Shown: positions 1-8,476, counted from the stretch's first letter. The stretch is DNA of 64,000 nucleotides from CAVVAY01 sp963746465 (GCA_963746465.1 CAVVAY010000005.1:248001-312000), one strand, 5' to 3'. Numbers and translations are program-made. The notes: generated by a model from the letters alone, not told the origin.

Positions 1-526
1 CATCCCGGTCGATCGCGAGGCGGGCGCCGGCTCGTACCGGGCCGCGGTCGCGGCCCTGCGCGGCGGCGAGATCGTCGGGGTGTTCCCGGAGGCCACCATC
101 AGCCGCTCGTTCGAGCTGAAGGACTTCAAGGCGGGCGCGGTACGGATGGCTTCGGAGGCCGGCGTCCCTGTTCTGCCGACCGTCATCTGGGGGTCGCAGC
201 GGGTCTGGACCAAGGGCCGCTCGAAGCGTCTCGGTCGCAGCCGGGTGCCCATCTCGGTGCACATCGGTGCCCCGCTGTCGGTTGCTGCGGGTGATGACCC
301 GGTCTCTGTCACCGAGACGCTGCGCGCGCGGATGACCCAGCTCCTGCACGAGGCGCAGGAGACCTATCCCGACCAGCCGTCCGGCCCGGACGACACCTGG
401 TGGCAGCCGGCCCGGCTCGGCGGCTCGGCGCCCACCCCGGACGAGGCCCTGCAGCTGGACCGGGACGAGCGCCGGGCCCGGATAGCAGCCGCGAAGAAGG
501 CGCGGGACGAAGCGCGGCCCGGCTGA
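1..526 (+). CDS. 1-acyl-sn-glycerol-3-phosphate acyltransferase family protein (5' partial)
   Basis: The reading frame is open from base 2, so the gene starts outside the window. The visible 174 residues include FPEATISRSFELK, which matches the FPEGTRS substrate-binding block of PlsC acyltransferases, followed by the usual GVPVLPTVIWG segment. The catalytic HX4D box would lie upstream and cannot be seen. Family members transfer an acyl chain to lysophosphatidate at the membrane. The tail is charged (DRDERRARIAAAKKARDEA), which is common in actinobacterial homologues. It ends at TGA 524-526. Confidence 0.85.
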   Translation, partial: IPVDREAGAGSYRAAVAALRGGEIVGVFPEATISRSFELKDFKAGAVRMASEAGVPVLPTVIWGSQRVWTKGRSKRLGRSRVPISVHIGAPLSVAAGDDPVSVTETLRARMTQLLHEAQETYPDQPSGPDDTWWQPARLGGSAPTPDEALQLDRDERRARIAAAKKARDEARPG

Positions 527-549
527 GGGCTGTGCAGGCACCGACGGGA

Positions 550-562
550 TAGCCTGTCCCGC
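550..562 (+). promoter_or_regulatory. -10 element of a probable leaderless promoter
   Basis: TAGCCT at 550-555 lies 7 bases before GTG 563. This is the same spacing as at many other starts in this window, and it would begin the transcript at or near the GTG of a 15-codon reading frame ahead of the anti-sigma-type gene. Confidence 0.45.
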
Positions 563-610
563 GTGAGTCACCCCACCCGGTCGGTCGCGGCTCTCGCGGC
601 CCTGCGGTGA
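563..610 (+). CDS. possible 15-residue leader peptide ahead of the ATPase gene
   Basis: GTG 563 opens a short frame (MSHPTRSVAALAALR) that stops at TGA 608-610, four bases before the ATG of the next gene. Position right after a -10 element suggests it is translated from a leaderless mRNA and feeds ribosomes to the downstream ATG by reinitiation. It has no recognisable function, and chance is a real alternative at this length. Confidence 0.35.
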   Translation: MSHPTRSVAALAALR

Positions 611-614
611 CCTG

Positions 615-1049
615 ATGAGTGAGATCCGGCTGCCGCCCACCACCGACAGCGTGCCGATGGCCCGCAGGTTCGTCCGGCAGCAGCTGCGCGACAGCGAGTG
701 CGACGTCGACACCGTCATCCTGCTCGTGTCCGAGGTCGTGACCAACGCGGTGCTGCACGCGCGCAGCGACATCCGGGTCAGCGTCGAGGTCCGCGGCGAC
801 ATCGCGCGGGTGGAGGTGGCCGACTCCTCTCCGGCGTCGCCGCGGCTGCACCGGTTCCACGTCGAGTCGGCGACCGGTCGCGGGCTGCGACTGGTCGACC
901 AGCTCGCGACGGGCTGGGGCGTCGAGGCCGCACCGAGCGGTGACGGCAGCGGCAACGGGAAGGTCGTCTGGTTCGAGGTGGGAGCTCCGAGCGAGGCGAT
1001 CTGGGAGTCCTTCGCGGACAGTCTGTTCGCCGAGGGAGCCTCCGATTGA
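615..1049 (+). CDS. ATP-binding protein, anti-sigma regulatory factor type (HATPase_c_2)
   Basis: The 144-residue product has the RsbW/SpoIIAB-type kinase fold. N-box EVVTNAVLHA lies near residues 40-49, the G1 box VEVADSSP near 67-73 and the glycine-rich lid GRGLRLVDQLATGWG near 88-102. Such proteins bind or phosphorylate STAS antagonists and sequester sigma factors, or act as stand-alone ATPases of unknown partner. It sits just before a receiver-PP2C phosphatase, the usual enzyme that reverses this phosphorylation, so the two probably form one partner-switching circuit. A STAS protein occurs in the window at 11711-12091 but is not adjacent. Confidence 0.85.
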   Translation: MSEIRLPPTTDSVPMARRFVRQQLRDSECDVDTVILLVSEVVTNAVLHARSDIRVSVEVRGDIARVEVADSSPASPRLHRFHVESATGRGLRLVDQLATGWGVEAAPSGDGSGNGKVVWFEVGAPSEAIWESFADSLFAEGASD

Positions 1050-1128
1050 CCGGCCGCCCGCGGGGGTTCCGCTGACCTCGGGCGAGCTCGCCGGGGACGT
1101 GCGGCCAGGTCGGCTTCCTCCGGTCGCC

Positions 1129-2280
1129 ATGCGGGTCCTGCTTGTCGAGGACGACGAGGGTGACGCCTTCCTCGTCCGTGAGCTGTTGCTCGACGCCGGC
1201 TCGGACATCGAGCTGCTGCGGGCGCACAACCTCGCCGAGGCCGTGCTCTCGCTGCCCGACGACATCGACTGCGTCCTGCTCGACCTCGGGCTGCCGGACG
1301 CCACGGGTCTCGACGGCTTGCGCACCCTGCTCGAGCTCAATCCCAACATCGCGGTCCTCGTGCTGACCGGCCTCACCGACGAGCACCGTGGCACCGAGGC
1401 GGTTGCCGTCGGGGCCCAGGACTACCTGGCCAAGAGCAGCATCGACGGTCAGCTGCTCACCCGCGCGATCCGGTACGCCGTCGAGCGCAAGCGGGCCGAC
1501 GAGTCGGTGCGCCGCCTCTACGCCTCCGAGGCGCGGGCCGCCGAGAACGCCCGGCTCGAGCGCGGCCTCCTTCCGCAGCCACTCATCCGTGGCGACTGGT
1601 TCCAGGTGCTCGCGCGCTACCGGCCTGGGCGACACCAGTCGGTGCTCGGTGGTGACTTCTACGACGTGGTGGAGCGCGATGACGGGTCAGTCTTCGCTCT
1701 GATCGGCGACGTCGCGGGCCATGGACCGGACGAGGCCGCTCTCGGCGTCTGCCTGCGCATCGCCTGGCGCACCCTCGTGCTCTCCGGGGCCGATCCGGAC
1801 GCCATCCTTCGTGCGATGGACGCCGTGCTCGTCAGCGAGCGGTCCACCGACGAGGTCTTCGCGACAGTGACGATGGTGCGGTTGACCCGCGCGGACGGCA
1901 TCCTGCGCATCTGGCGGGCCGGGCACCCGGTGCCGGTGCTGGTCGAGGAGTCGCGGGTGGTGCCCGCACCCGAGGGTGCGGTCGGCGTCGCGCTCGGGGT
2001 CGTCGACGACTGCGTGTGGGAGCCGGTGGACCGTCCGGTCGGCCCGGACACCTCCGTCCTGCTGTTCACCGACGGTCTGATCGAGGGCTTCGACGGCGAG
2101 GTCGCCGGTCGCCGGCTCGGTGAGGCGGCGCTCTACCAGCTGCTCGAGGAGCTGCTCGCGCACGGCCAGGAGCACGAAGGCCTGCTGGACGAGCTCCTGG
2201 CCGAGGTGCGGGTGCGCAACGGTGGCGAGCTGACCGACGATGTCGCGGCCGTGCTGCTGTCGTGGGCGGGCTGGGAGTGA
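1129..2280 (+). CDS. response regulator fused to PP2C/SpoIIE serine phosphatase (RsbU-like)
   Basis: I chose ATG 1129 because the receiver begins directly there (MRVLLVEDDEGDAF). The frame is open further upstream, where it would overlap the preceding gene. Residues 1-120 form a CheY-like receiver with acidic pocket E8-D9-D10 and phospho-acceptor D52 (LLDLGLP). A helical linker follows, then a SpoIIE/PP2C_2 phosphatase with metal-binding GGDFYDV, IGDVAGHG and TDDVAAVLL. The family dephosphorylates STAS anti-anti-sigma factors when its sensor domain is activated. It follows an anti-sigma-type ATPase gene and overlaps the histidine kinase start, so phosphorylation by that kinase is the likely input. 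Confidence 0.87.
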   Translation: MRVLLVEDDEGDAFLVRELLLDAGSDIELLRAHNLAEAVLSLPDDIDCVLLDLGLPDATGLDGLRTLLELNPNIAVLVLTGLTDEHRGTEAVAVGAQDYLAKSSIDGQLLTRAIRYAVERKRADESVRRLYASEARAAENARLERGLLPQPLIRGDWFQVLARYRPGRHQSVLGGDFYDVVERDDGSVFALIGDVAGHGPDEAALGVCLRIAWRTLVLSGADPDAILRAMDAVLVSERSTDEVFATVTMVRLTRADGILRIWRAGHPVPVLVEESRVVPAPEGAVGVALGVVDDCVWEPVDRPVGPDTSVLLFTDGLIEGFDGEVAGRRLGEAALYQLLEELLAHGQEHEGLLDELLAEVRVRNGGELTDDVAAVLLSWAGWE

Positions 2281-3875
2281 CCGGGACCACCCTCCGCCGT
2301 CGGCTCGTGCTGACCTTCGTGGCACTCGGCGCACTGATAGCGGTCCTCGTGACGAGTGCCGTGGTGCTCTCGTTCCGGTTGTACGACGCGCAGACGGCGG
2401 TCGTCGACCGGCTGTTCGACACCTACACGGCTGCCACGGACCTCAACGTCGCGCTGCTCGACCAGGAGACCGGCTACCGCGGCTACGCGCTGACCGGCCG
2501 TACCGACTTCCTCCAGCCCTATCTCGCCGGTCAGCAGGCGGCCGACCGGGTCGCCTCACGGCTGCTCCGGGCCGAGGCCGACTACCCCGCGCTGCGGGAG
2601 GAGCGGGTGGCCGTCCAGCGGGCGGTGACCGCGTGGCGCGCACAGGTCGCCGACCCCGGCATCGCCGAGGTCCGCGCCGGCCGACGACCCTCACCGGCCG
2701 ACCTCCAGGAGGGCAAGGAGAAGTTCGGCCAGGTCCGGCGGGCCATCGGCGAATATCGGCACACGATCGTTCGCGAGCGCCAGGACAACGTGCGCGAGCT
2801 CGAGCGGGACGTCGCCCTGCTGTTCGGCACCCTCGGTGCCGGTCTGGTCCTGCTGGTGGCATCAGCCTCGCTCACCTGGGTTGCCCTGCGCCGCTGGGTG
2901 ACCCAGCCGCTGGAACGCCTCGGGAGCGAGGTCGACCGGGTCGAGGGTGGTGACCTGAGTCGTGGGGTCGCGGTCAGTGACGCACCCGCGGAGATCGCCG
3001 CGCTGGCCGAGCAGGTCGACCGGATGCGGTCGCGGATCCTGCACGAGTACGCCCTTGCCGAGGCCTCCCGGATGGAGGCACTCGGAGCCCGGGCCGTGGT
3101 CGAGGAGCAGGCCGAGGACCTGCGCCGGTCGAACACCGAGCTCGAGCAGTTCGCCTACGTCGCGTCCCACGACCTGCAGGAGCCACTGCGCAAGGTGGCC
3201 AGCTTCTGCCAGCTCATCGAACGGCGCTACAAGGGTCAGCTCGACGAGCGCGGCGAGCAGTACATCGAGTTCGCCGTCGACGGGGCCAAGCGGATGCAGC
3301 AGCTCATCAACGACCTGCTCGCGTTCTCGCGGGTAGGTCGGGCGGGCAACGAGTTCACCTCGGTCGACCTCGAGCAGGTCCTGGCGCAGGCCGAGCGACA
3401 GCTCGAGCTGGCTCTTGACGACGTGGACGCCGTGGTGACGCACGACCCGCTCCCGACCGTCGACGGCGACCACAGCCTGCTGGTGCAGCTGTTCCAGAAC
3501 CTCGTCGGCAACGGGGTGAAGTTCCGCGGCACCGAGCCCCCACGGGTGCACATCGGTGCGGCACGGTCCTCGGAGCACCCGGACCAGTGGGAGTTCTCCT
3601 GTGCAGACAACGGGATCGGCATCGAGGAGGAGTACCAGGACAAGATCTTCGTGATCTTCCAGCGTCTGCACGGCCGTGACGCCTACGGTGGCACCGGCAT
3701 CGGGCTGGCGATGTGCAAGAAGATCGTCGAGCACCACGGTGGCCGGCTCTGGCTGGACACCACCCCGCGGAAGACCGCCGGCGCTGTGCTGCGTTGGACC
3801 TTGCCGGCCCGCCACCCGGCCGGCTACGGCGCCGGCAGGACCGCCACCACGAGCCCCAGCACAGCATCCGGATGA
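2277..3875 (+). CDS. CHASE3-HAMP sensor histidine kinase of the phytochrome-like (Cph1) class
   Basis: GTG 2277 overlaps the TGA of the phosphatase gene (GTGA), and a GTG five codons upstream is possible. Order: transmembrane helix about 10-33, extracytoplasmic CHASE3 domain to about 178 (contains LDQETGYRGYALTG), second helix about 181-204, HAMP, a coiled segment, then HisKA with FAYVASHDLQEPLRKV (phospho-acceptor H298). The HATPase has N-box LFQNLVGNGVKF, G1 DNGIGIEEEY and G2 GGTGIGLAMCKKIV. The H-box is of the type found in cyanobacterial phytochrome kinases, which signal to small Rcp1 regulators, and exactly such a regulator follows. Confidence 0.9.
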   Translation: MTGTTLRRRLVLTFVALGALIAVLVTSAVVLSFRLYDAQTAVVDRLFDTYTAATDLNVALLDQETGYRGYALTGRTDFLQPYLAGQQAADRVASRLLRAEADYPALREERVAVQRAVTAWRAQVADPGIAEVRAGRRPSPADLQEGKEKFGQVRRAIGEYRHTIVRERQDNVRELERDVALLFGTLGAGLVLLVASASLTWVALRRWVTQPLERLGSEVDRVEGGDLSRGVAVSDAPAEIAALAEQVDRMRSRILHEYALAEASRMEALGARAVVEEQAEDLRRSNTELEQFAYVASHDLQEPLRKVASFCQLIERRYKGQLDERGEQYIEFAVDGAKRMQQLINDLLAFSRVGRAGNEFTSVDLEQVLAQAERQLELALDDVDAVVTHDPLPTVDGDHSLLVQLFQNLVGNGVKFRGTEPPRVHIGAARSSEHPDQWEFSCADNGIGIEEEYQDKIFVIFQRLHGRDAYGGTGIGLAMCKKIVEHHGGRLWLDTTPRKTAGAVLRWTLPARHPAGYGAGRTATTSPSTASG

Positions 3876-3888
3876 AGGAGAGCACCGC

Positions 3889-4338
3889 ATGACGCAGTCG
3901 TACGACGGCGAGCGCCAGATCGAGATCCTGCTCGTCGAGGACGATCCGGGTGACGTGGTCATGACCCGCGAGGCGTTCCAGGACTACAAGATCCGCAACC
4001 AGCTGCACGTCGTGAACGACGGCTCGGAGGCGATGGCCTTCCTGCGCCAGCAGGGGGAGTTCGCCGGCCGGCCGCGGCCGGACCTGGTGCTGCTCGACCT
4101 CAACCTGCCCAGGATGGACGGGCGGGAGGTGCTGCAGGCCATCAAGTCAGATCCTGATCTGGCCAGCATCCCGGTGGTGGTCCTCACGACCTCGGAGAAC
4201 GAGGACGACGTGCTGCGCAGCTACTCGCTGCACGCGAACGCCTACGTGACGAAGCCGGTGGACTTCGAGAGCTTCATCCAGGTCGTTCGCCAGATCGACG
4301 AGTTCTTCGTCTCGGTCGTGCGGCTGCCACGCCGCTGA
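3889..4338 (+). CDS. Rcp1-like single-domain response regulator
   Basis: 149 residues, only a receiver domain: E17-D18-D19 pocket, phospho-acceptor D70 in VLLDLNLP, switch Thr near 100 and conserved K122 in TKPVD. AAGGAG about 9 bases before ATG 3889 supports the start. Regulators of this type receive phosphate from Cph1-class kinases and have no output domain, so they act by protein contact or as a phosphate sink. It is the last gene of the four-gene signalling set and lies 13 bases after the kinase gene. Confidence 0.9.
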   Translation: MTQSYDGERQIEILLVEDDPGDVVMTREAFQDYKIRNQLHVVNDGSEAMAFLRQQGEFAGRPRPDLVLLDLNLPRMDGREVLQAIKSDPDLASIPVVVLTTSENEDDVLRSYSLHANAYVTKPVDFESFIQVVRQIDEFFVSVVRLPRR

Positions 4339-4370
4339 GCGGCGGCTCCGGCGACGGGCGGCGGACGCTG

Positions 4371-4472
4371 TCAGGCGTCGTCGTGGTCGCGGACGGTCCA
4401 GCGCTCGAGGCGCTCCATCCCCAGGAGCACACCGAGGAGGCCGATCGGCACGAGCAGGGCAATGAACATCAT
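4371..4472 (-). CDS. 33-residue single-pass membrane miniprotein
   Basis: On the minus strand ATG 4472 opens a 33-codon frame beginning MMFIALLVPIGLLGVLLGME and ending in a charged tail RWTVRDHDDA, stop at 4371. An AAGGTGAG ribosome-binding sequence precedes it by about 6 bases. Residues 3-19 form one hydrophobic helix with a short cytoplasmic acidic tail, the layout of a membrane microprotein. It fills most of the gap between the response regulator and malic enzyme genes and is convergent with the regulator. Function unknown. I believe similar short proteins occur in other actinobacteria but cannot confirm that here. Confidence 0.6.
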   Translation of the reverse strand: MMFIALLVPIGLLGVLLGMERLERWTVRDHDDA

Positions 4473-4620
4473 CGGGACTCACCTTCCGCCGCTCTTGTGT
4501 CCGTGACCTGGACGTCGAAACCTTCTCTGGCTCTGAGTATCGGTCCCCGGAAGGGCCGTCTTGACCGGCGTACGCGGGCGAGGTGACCTGGCTCACCGGC
4601 CATCTGCGACGATCGCGGCC

Positions 4621-6048
4621 ATGGTCAGCGCGCCGAGCATCTCGTACTCCATCACCGTCCGGCTCGAGGTCCCGGCCCGGGGCAACGCCGTCAGCCAGCT
4701 GACCCACGCGGTCGAGCAGGCCGGCGGCATCGTGACAGCGCTGGACGTGACGGCCTCCGGGCACGAGCGGCTGCAGATCGACGTCACGTGCGCCGCCAGT
4801 GACACCCAGCACGCAGAGCGGTTGACCGCGGCGCTCGCGCAGGTGCAGGACGTGACGATCGGGAAGGTGTCCGACCGCACCTTTCTGATGCACCTCGGCG
4901 GGAAGATCGAGGTCCAGCCGAAGGTCCCGATCCGCAACCGCGACGACCTGTCGATGATCTACACCCCCGGTGTCGCCCGGGTCTGCCTGGCTCTTGCCGC
5001 CAACCCCAGCGACGCCCGCCGGCTGACGATCAAGCGCAACACGGTGGCCGTGGTCACGGACGGGTCCGCAGTCCTCGGGCTGGGCAACCTCGGGGCGATC
5101 CCCGCGCTGCCGGTGATGGAGGGGAAGGCGGCGCTGTTCAAGCGCTTCGCCGGGATCGACGCGTTCCCGATCTGCCTCGACACCCAGGACGTCGACGAGA
5201 TCGTCCGAACGGTCGAGCTGATCGCGCCGGTCTTCGCCGGCATCAACCTCGAGGACATCTCCGCGCCACGCTGCTTCGAGGTGGAGCGGCGGCTGCGCGC
5301 CAGCCTGGACATCCCGGTCTTCCACGACGACCAGCACGGCACGGCGATCGTTGTCCTGGCAGCGCTGATCAACGCGCTCAAGGTGGTCGGTAAAGACCTC
5401 GCCGACGTCCGGATCGTGCTGTCCGGGGCGGGAGCGGCCGGGATGGCGATCCTGGCGGTGCTGCTCGAGGCGGGTGCCCGGCACGTGGTCGTGTCCGACA
5501 AGGACGGCGTGATCCACGCCGGCCGGGAGGGGCTGGCCGCCGAGCTCGTCTCGGTCGCCGAGCGCACCAACGTGGACGGCCGTACCGGCGCGCTGCGGGA
5601 CGTGCTGCCGGGCGCCGACGTCTTCATCGGCGTCTCGGCCCCGAACATCCTCACCGGTGAGGACATCAGGACGATGGCCGAGGGGAGCATCGTGTTCGCC
5701 CTGGCGAACCCGGTGCCCGAGGTCGACCCCGTCGCCGCGTCGGAGCACGCCACCGTGGTGGCTAGCGGCCGAAGCGACCTGCCCAACCAGATCAACAACG
5801 TCCTCGCCTTCCCCGGGGTCTTCCGCGGCCTGCTCGACGCAGCGAGCCACTCGATCACCATCGACATGCTGCTCGCGGCTGCCCGTGCGCTGGCCGACGT
5901 CGTGACGCAGGACGAGCTCAACGCCGCCTACATCGTCCCCAGCGTCTTCCACCCTGACGTGGCCACCGCGGTGGCCGCGGCTGTCAGCAAGGCGGTCCGC
6001 GCGTCCGGGACCTCGGTGATCCCGGACCTGGACCAGCAGCACGGGTGA
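4621..6048 (+). CDS. NAD-dependent malic enzyme with N-terminal ACT domain
   Basis: 475 residues from ATG 4621. An ACT-type regulatory domain (ISYSITVRLEV, residues about 6-80) precedes the malic enzyme N-domain, with catalytic Y114 in MIYTPGVARV, and the NAD-binding domain with VLSGAGAAGMAI and the FHDDQHGTA metal/substrate block. The reaction is oxidative decarboxylation of malate to pyruvate in the cytoplasm. The ACT domain suggests allosteric control by an amino acid or similar ligand. Length is normal for the short bacterial class. The stop overlaps the next start (GTGA). Confidence 0.93.
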   Translation: MVSAPSISYSITVRLEVPARGNAVSQLTHAVEQAGGIVTALDVTASGHERLQIDVTCAASDTQHAERLTAALAQVQDVTIGKVSDRTFLMHLGGKIEVQPKVPIRNRDDLSMIYTPGVARVCLALAANPSDARRLTIKRNTVAVVTDGSAVLGLGNLGAIPALPVMEGKAALFKRFAGIDAFPICLDTQDVDEIVRTVELIAPVFAGINLEDISAPRCFEVERRLRASLDIPVFHDDQHGTAIVVLAALINALKVVGKDLADVRIVLSGAGAAGMAILAVLLEAGARHVVVSDKDGVIHAGREGLAAELVSVAERTNVDGRTGALRDVLPGADVFIGVSAPNILTGEDIRTMAEGSIVFALANPVPEVDPVAASEHATVVASGRSDLPNQINNVLAFPGVFRGLLDAASHSITIDMLLAAARALADVVTQDELNAAYIVPSVFHPDVATAVAAAVSKAVRASGTSVIPDLDQQHG

Positions 6049-6458
6049 CGACGTCGGTACGGCCCGGGGCGCGCGCCTGGCGGGTGGCGCTCGCCGTGGC
6101 GGTGGCCGTCAACCTGGTGATCCTGTTCTGGCCGCGACCGGCGAGCCCGGGCGGACTGCCCGGGTTGGACAAGGTGGTCCACCTGGCCACCTTCGGCTCG
6201 CTGGCGCTGACCGGCCTGCGGTCCGGGCTGCCGGCTCGCTGGCTGCTGCCGGTGCTGGCCGTGCACGCGGCCGCGAGCGAGGTCGCGCAAGGACTCCTCC
6301 TGAGCCGGCGCAGCGGCGACCCGGCCGACGTCGTGGCCGACCTGGTGGGCGTGCTCGCCGGAACCTTGTTCGCGCGGGCATCATGGGGGAGTGACGGATC
6401 TCGGGCCGGAGATGACCCTGACCGGGCGGCTGCTGGTGGCGACCCCCGCCCTGGGTGA
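6045..6458 (+). CDS. VanZ-like family membrane protein
   Basis: 137 residues from GTG 6045, overlapping the malic enzyme stop. Three or four hydrophobic segments (about 11-28, 47-60, 66-80, 100-112) with the family block LDKVVHLATFGSLAL and EVAQGL carry the VanZ signature. VanZ proteins are small integral membrane proteins of unclear biochemical role, and resistance to teicoplanin is known only for the founding member. The C-terminus runs 68 bases into the next gene, an overlap that shrinks if that gene starts at ATG 6412. Confidence 0.8.
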   Translation: MTTSVRPGARAWRVALAVAVAVNLVILFWPRPASPGGLPGLDKVVHLATFGSLALTGLRSGLPARWLLPVLAVHAAASEVAQGLLLSRRSGDPADVVADLVGVLAGTLFARASWGSDGSRAGDDPDRAAAGGDPRPG

Positions 6459-6990
6459 CTCGAACTTCGACCGTTCGGTGGTCCTGGTGCTCGACCACGA
6501 CGAGGACGGGGCACTCGGCGTCGTCATCAACCGGCCGACGCCGCTGGACGTGGCCGAGGTGCTCCCGGTCTGGCAGCCGCTGGCGACCGAGCCCGGTGTG
6601 CTGTTCCAGGGCGGACCGGTGGCGCTGGACTCCGCCCTCGGCCTGGCGCTGGTCCCCGGCGACGACGACGAGGAGCCGCTGGGCTGGCGACGAGTGGTCG
6701 GCCGGGTGGGGCTCGTCGACCTCGACGTGCCGCCCGAGGTCCTCGCGGCCGAGGTGGTCCGGCTGAGGATCTTCGCCGGGTACGCCGGCTGGGGCGCCGG
6801 TCAGCTCGAGGACGAGCTGGCCGAGGGGGCCTGGTACGTCGTGGACGCGCGGTTCGGCGGACCTGGTCCAGATGACCCGGGGGACCCGTTCACCGAGGAG
6901 CCGGGAGAGCTCTGGCGCTCGGTGCTGCGCCGGCAGGGTGGAGACCTCGCGATGGTGTCGACCTACCTCGACGACCCTTCGCTGAACTGA
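6391..6990 (+). CDS. YqgE/AlgH family protein (UPF0301)
   Basis: 199 residues from GTG 6391 (ATG 6412 is an equally good start). Family hallmarks are LTGRLLVATPALGDSNFDR, SVVLVLDHDEDGALGVVINR, LFQGGPV and FAGYAGWGAGQLEDEL. The protein is cytoplasmic. The family is widely conserved and implicated in transcriptional control of alginate genes in Pseudomonas, but its molecular activity is not settled. Length matches the family. Confidence 0.92.
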   Translation: MTDLGPEMTLTGRLLVATPALGDSNFDRSVVLVLDHDEDGALGVVINRPTPLDVAEVLPVWQPLATEPGVLFQGGPVALDSALGLALVPGDDDEEPLGWRRVVGRVGLVDLDVPPEVLAAEVVRLRIFAGYAGWGAGQLEDELAEGAWYVVDARFGGPGPDDPGDPFTEEPGELWRSVLRRQGGDLAMVSTYLDDPSLN

Positions 6991-7001
6991 GCGGCTCCGC
7001 C

Positions 7002-7013
7002 TAGAATCGCCGG
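7002..7013 (+). promoter_or_regulatory. -10 element, leaderless promoter of the DUF3039 gene
   Basis: TAGAAT at 7002-7007 is a near-consensus actinobacterial -10 box and lies 6 bases before ATG 7014, with no ribosome-binding sequence between, so the mRNA probably starts at the A of the ATG. Confidence 0.6.
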
Positions 7014-7334
7014 ATGACCTCCTACGGCCCGATCGACCAGCCCGGCCTCGACCAGCCCGGTGGCGGCACCGGCACCGTGCTGGAGAGGGAGATGGAGGTC
7101 GAGGCCACGCCGCGGACGTCGCACGGCGACGGGGACCACGAACGCTTCGCGCACTACGTGAAGAAGGAGAAGATCCTCGAGTCGGCCCTCTCCGGCGACA
7201 AGGTCACCGCGCTGTGCGGGAAGAAGTGGATCCCCGGCCGCGACCCGAACCGGTTCCCGGTCTGCCCGACCTGCAAGGAGATCTTCTCCTCGATGTCGTC
7301 CGGGAACGACGGCGACGGCTCCGACCAGGGGTAG
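7014..7334 (+). CDS. DUF3039 domain-containing protein
   Basis: 106 residues. The conserved core from ERFAHYVKKEKILESAL to PVCPTCKEIF (about 43-89) matches DUF3039, which is restricted to actinobacteria. Cysteines in ALCGKKW and CPTC could bind a metal as a small zinc ribbon. The N-terminus (MTSYGPIDQPG) is low complexity and the C-terminus acidic. Function unknown. Expression probably starts from a leaderless promoter. Confidence 0.88.
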   Translation: MTSYGPIDQPGLDQPGGGTGTVLEREMEVEATPRTSHGDGDHERFAHYVKKEKILESALSGDKVTALCGKKWIPGRDPNRFPVCPTCKEIFSSMSSGNDGDGSDQG

Positions 7335-7456
7335 TCGGCCGGGCACGCAGCGCGCCCGCTGCGGCCGTCCGGGGCGGTCGGGCCTTCCGTCGGCGCGGCG
7401 ACCGGGTTACGGTGCGCCGGTCGATCTCGATCATCGCCCTCGGAGGACTTTCCGCC

Positions 7457-8383
7457 ATGCGCCGACTCGTACGCCGCGTCCCGTTCTATGCCGCGCTCGT
7501 GGTTGCCCTCCTCCCGCTGGGCCTCGCCTCGCCCGCGGCGACCTCGGTCGCGTCGGCCGACTGCGTCACCCGCGACGGCTCCGCGGCGGCCCGGCTCAAG
7601 CCCGGCGCGACCAAGACGGACCCGAACGACCTGACCGCCGACCAGGTCAGCAAGCTCGGTGAGCCGGCCACGAGCAAGGCGCTGCGGGCGGGCTCGGTCC
7701 GGATCGACACCGTGTACCACGTCATCAGCGACCACGTCCTGAGCGCTGCGGAGCGGCAGCGCTGGACGACGATGATCAGCGCCCAGACCGCGGTGCTCAA
7801 CGAGTCCTTCGGCGGGCGCACCTCGTCCTCGGCGGCCGCGACGGCCTTCCAGTTCCGCCAGGTCGGCATCACCTGGACGGTCAACCCGGCCTGGTACGTC
7901 ATGGCGCCGAACACCACGGCGGAGCGGCAGGCCAAGGCGTCGCTTCGGCAGGGCGGCTCCTCGACGTTGAACATCTACTCGGCGAACATCGGCGACAACC
8001 TGCTCGGCTGGGCGACCTTCCCGCAGAACTTCCACGACCAGCAGACCAAGGACGGCGTCGTCATCCTGGACGAGTCGATGCCCGGCGGAAACCTCGACAT
8101 CTACAGCGAGGGCGACACCGGCACCCACGAGGTCGGGCACTGGCTGGGGCTCTACCACACCTTCCAGAACGGCTGCTCCGCCCGGGGCGACCAGGTCGCC
8201 GACACCGCACCGGAGAAGTCGCCGGCCTTCAACTGCCCGGTCGGCCGGGACAGCTGCATCAAGGACGCCGGGCTGGACCCGATCACCAACTTCATGGACT
8301 ACACCCAGGACAGCTGCATGAACGAGTTCACCGCCGGCCAGGCCCAGCGGATGAGCGACATCTGGAAGGGCTACCGGGCCTAG
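7457..8383 (+). CDS. secreted zinc metalloprotease, M43 (pappalysin-like) family
   Basis: 308 residues from ATG 7457, with GGAGGA about 10 bases upstream. The first 35 residues (RRLVRR, then AALVVALLPLGLASPAATSVASA) form a Sec signal peptide. HEVGHWLGLYHTF at about residue 224 is the HExxHxxGxxH zinc site of metzincins, and NFMDYTQDSC supplies the Met-turn. Four C-terminal cysteines (GCSARGD, FNCPVGRDSC, DSC) suggest disulfides outside the cell. Substrate unknown. The frame is open upstream to 7214, but the signal peptide fixes the start. Confidence 0.9.
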   Translation: MRRLVRRVPFYAALVVALLPLGLASPAATSVASADCVTRDGSAAARLKPGATKTDPNDLTADQVSKLGEPATSKALRAGSVRIDTVYHVISDHVLSAAERQRWTTMISAQTAVLNESFGGRTSSSAAATAFQFRQVGITWTVNPAWYVMAPNTTAERQAKASLRQGGSSTLNIYSANIGDNLLGWATFPQNFHDQQTKDGVVILDESMPGGNLDIYSEGDTGTHEVGHWLGLYHTFQNGCSARGDQVADTAPEKSPAFNCPVGRDSCIKDAGLDPITNFMDYTQDSCMNEFTAGQAQRMSDIWKGYRA

Positions 8384-8476
8384 TCGCCGAGAACGAGGAC
8401 CGAGACCCTTCTGCAGGGCTGCCGGTTGGCGGCAGGACGTCAGCAGTCTCGGACTGCGACGCTCCTGTCGTCGACG

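Noticed and set aside
4147..6042. 631-codon minus-strand open frame
   Set aside because: Antisense to malic enzyme, biased composition, no motifs. The malic enzyme on the other strand is unambiguous.
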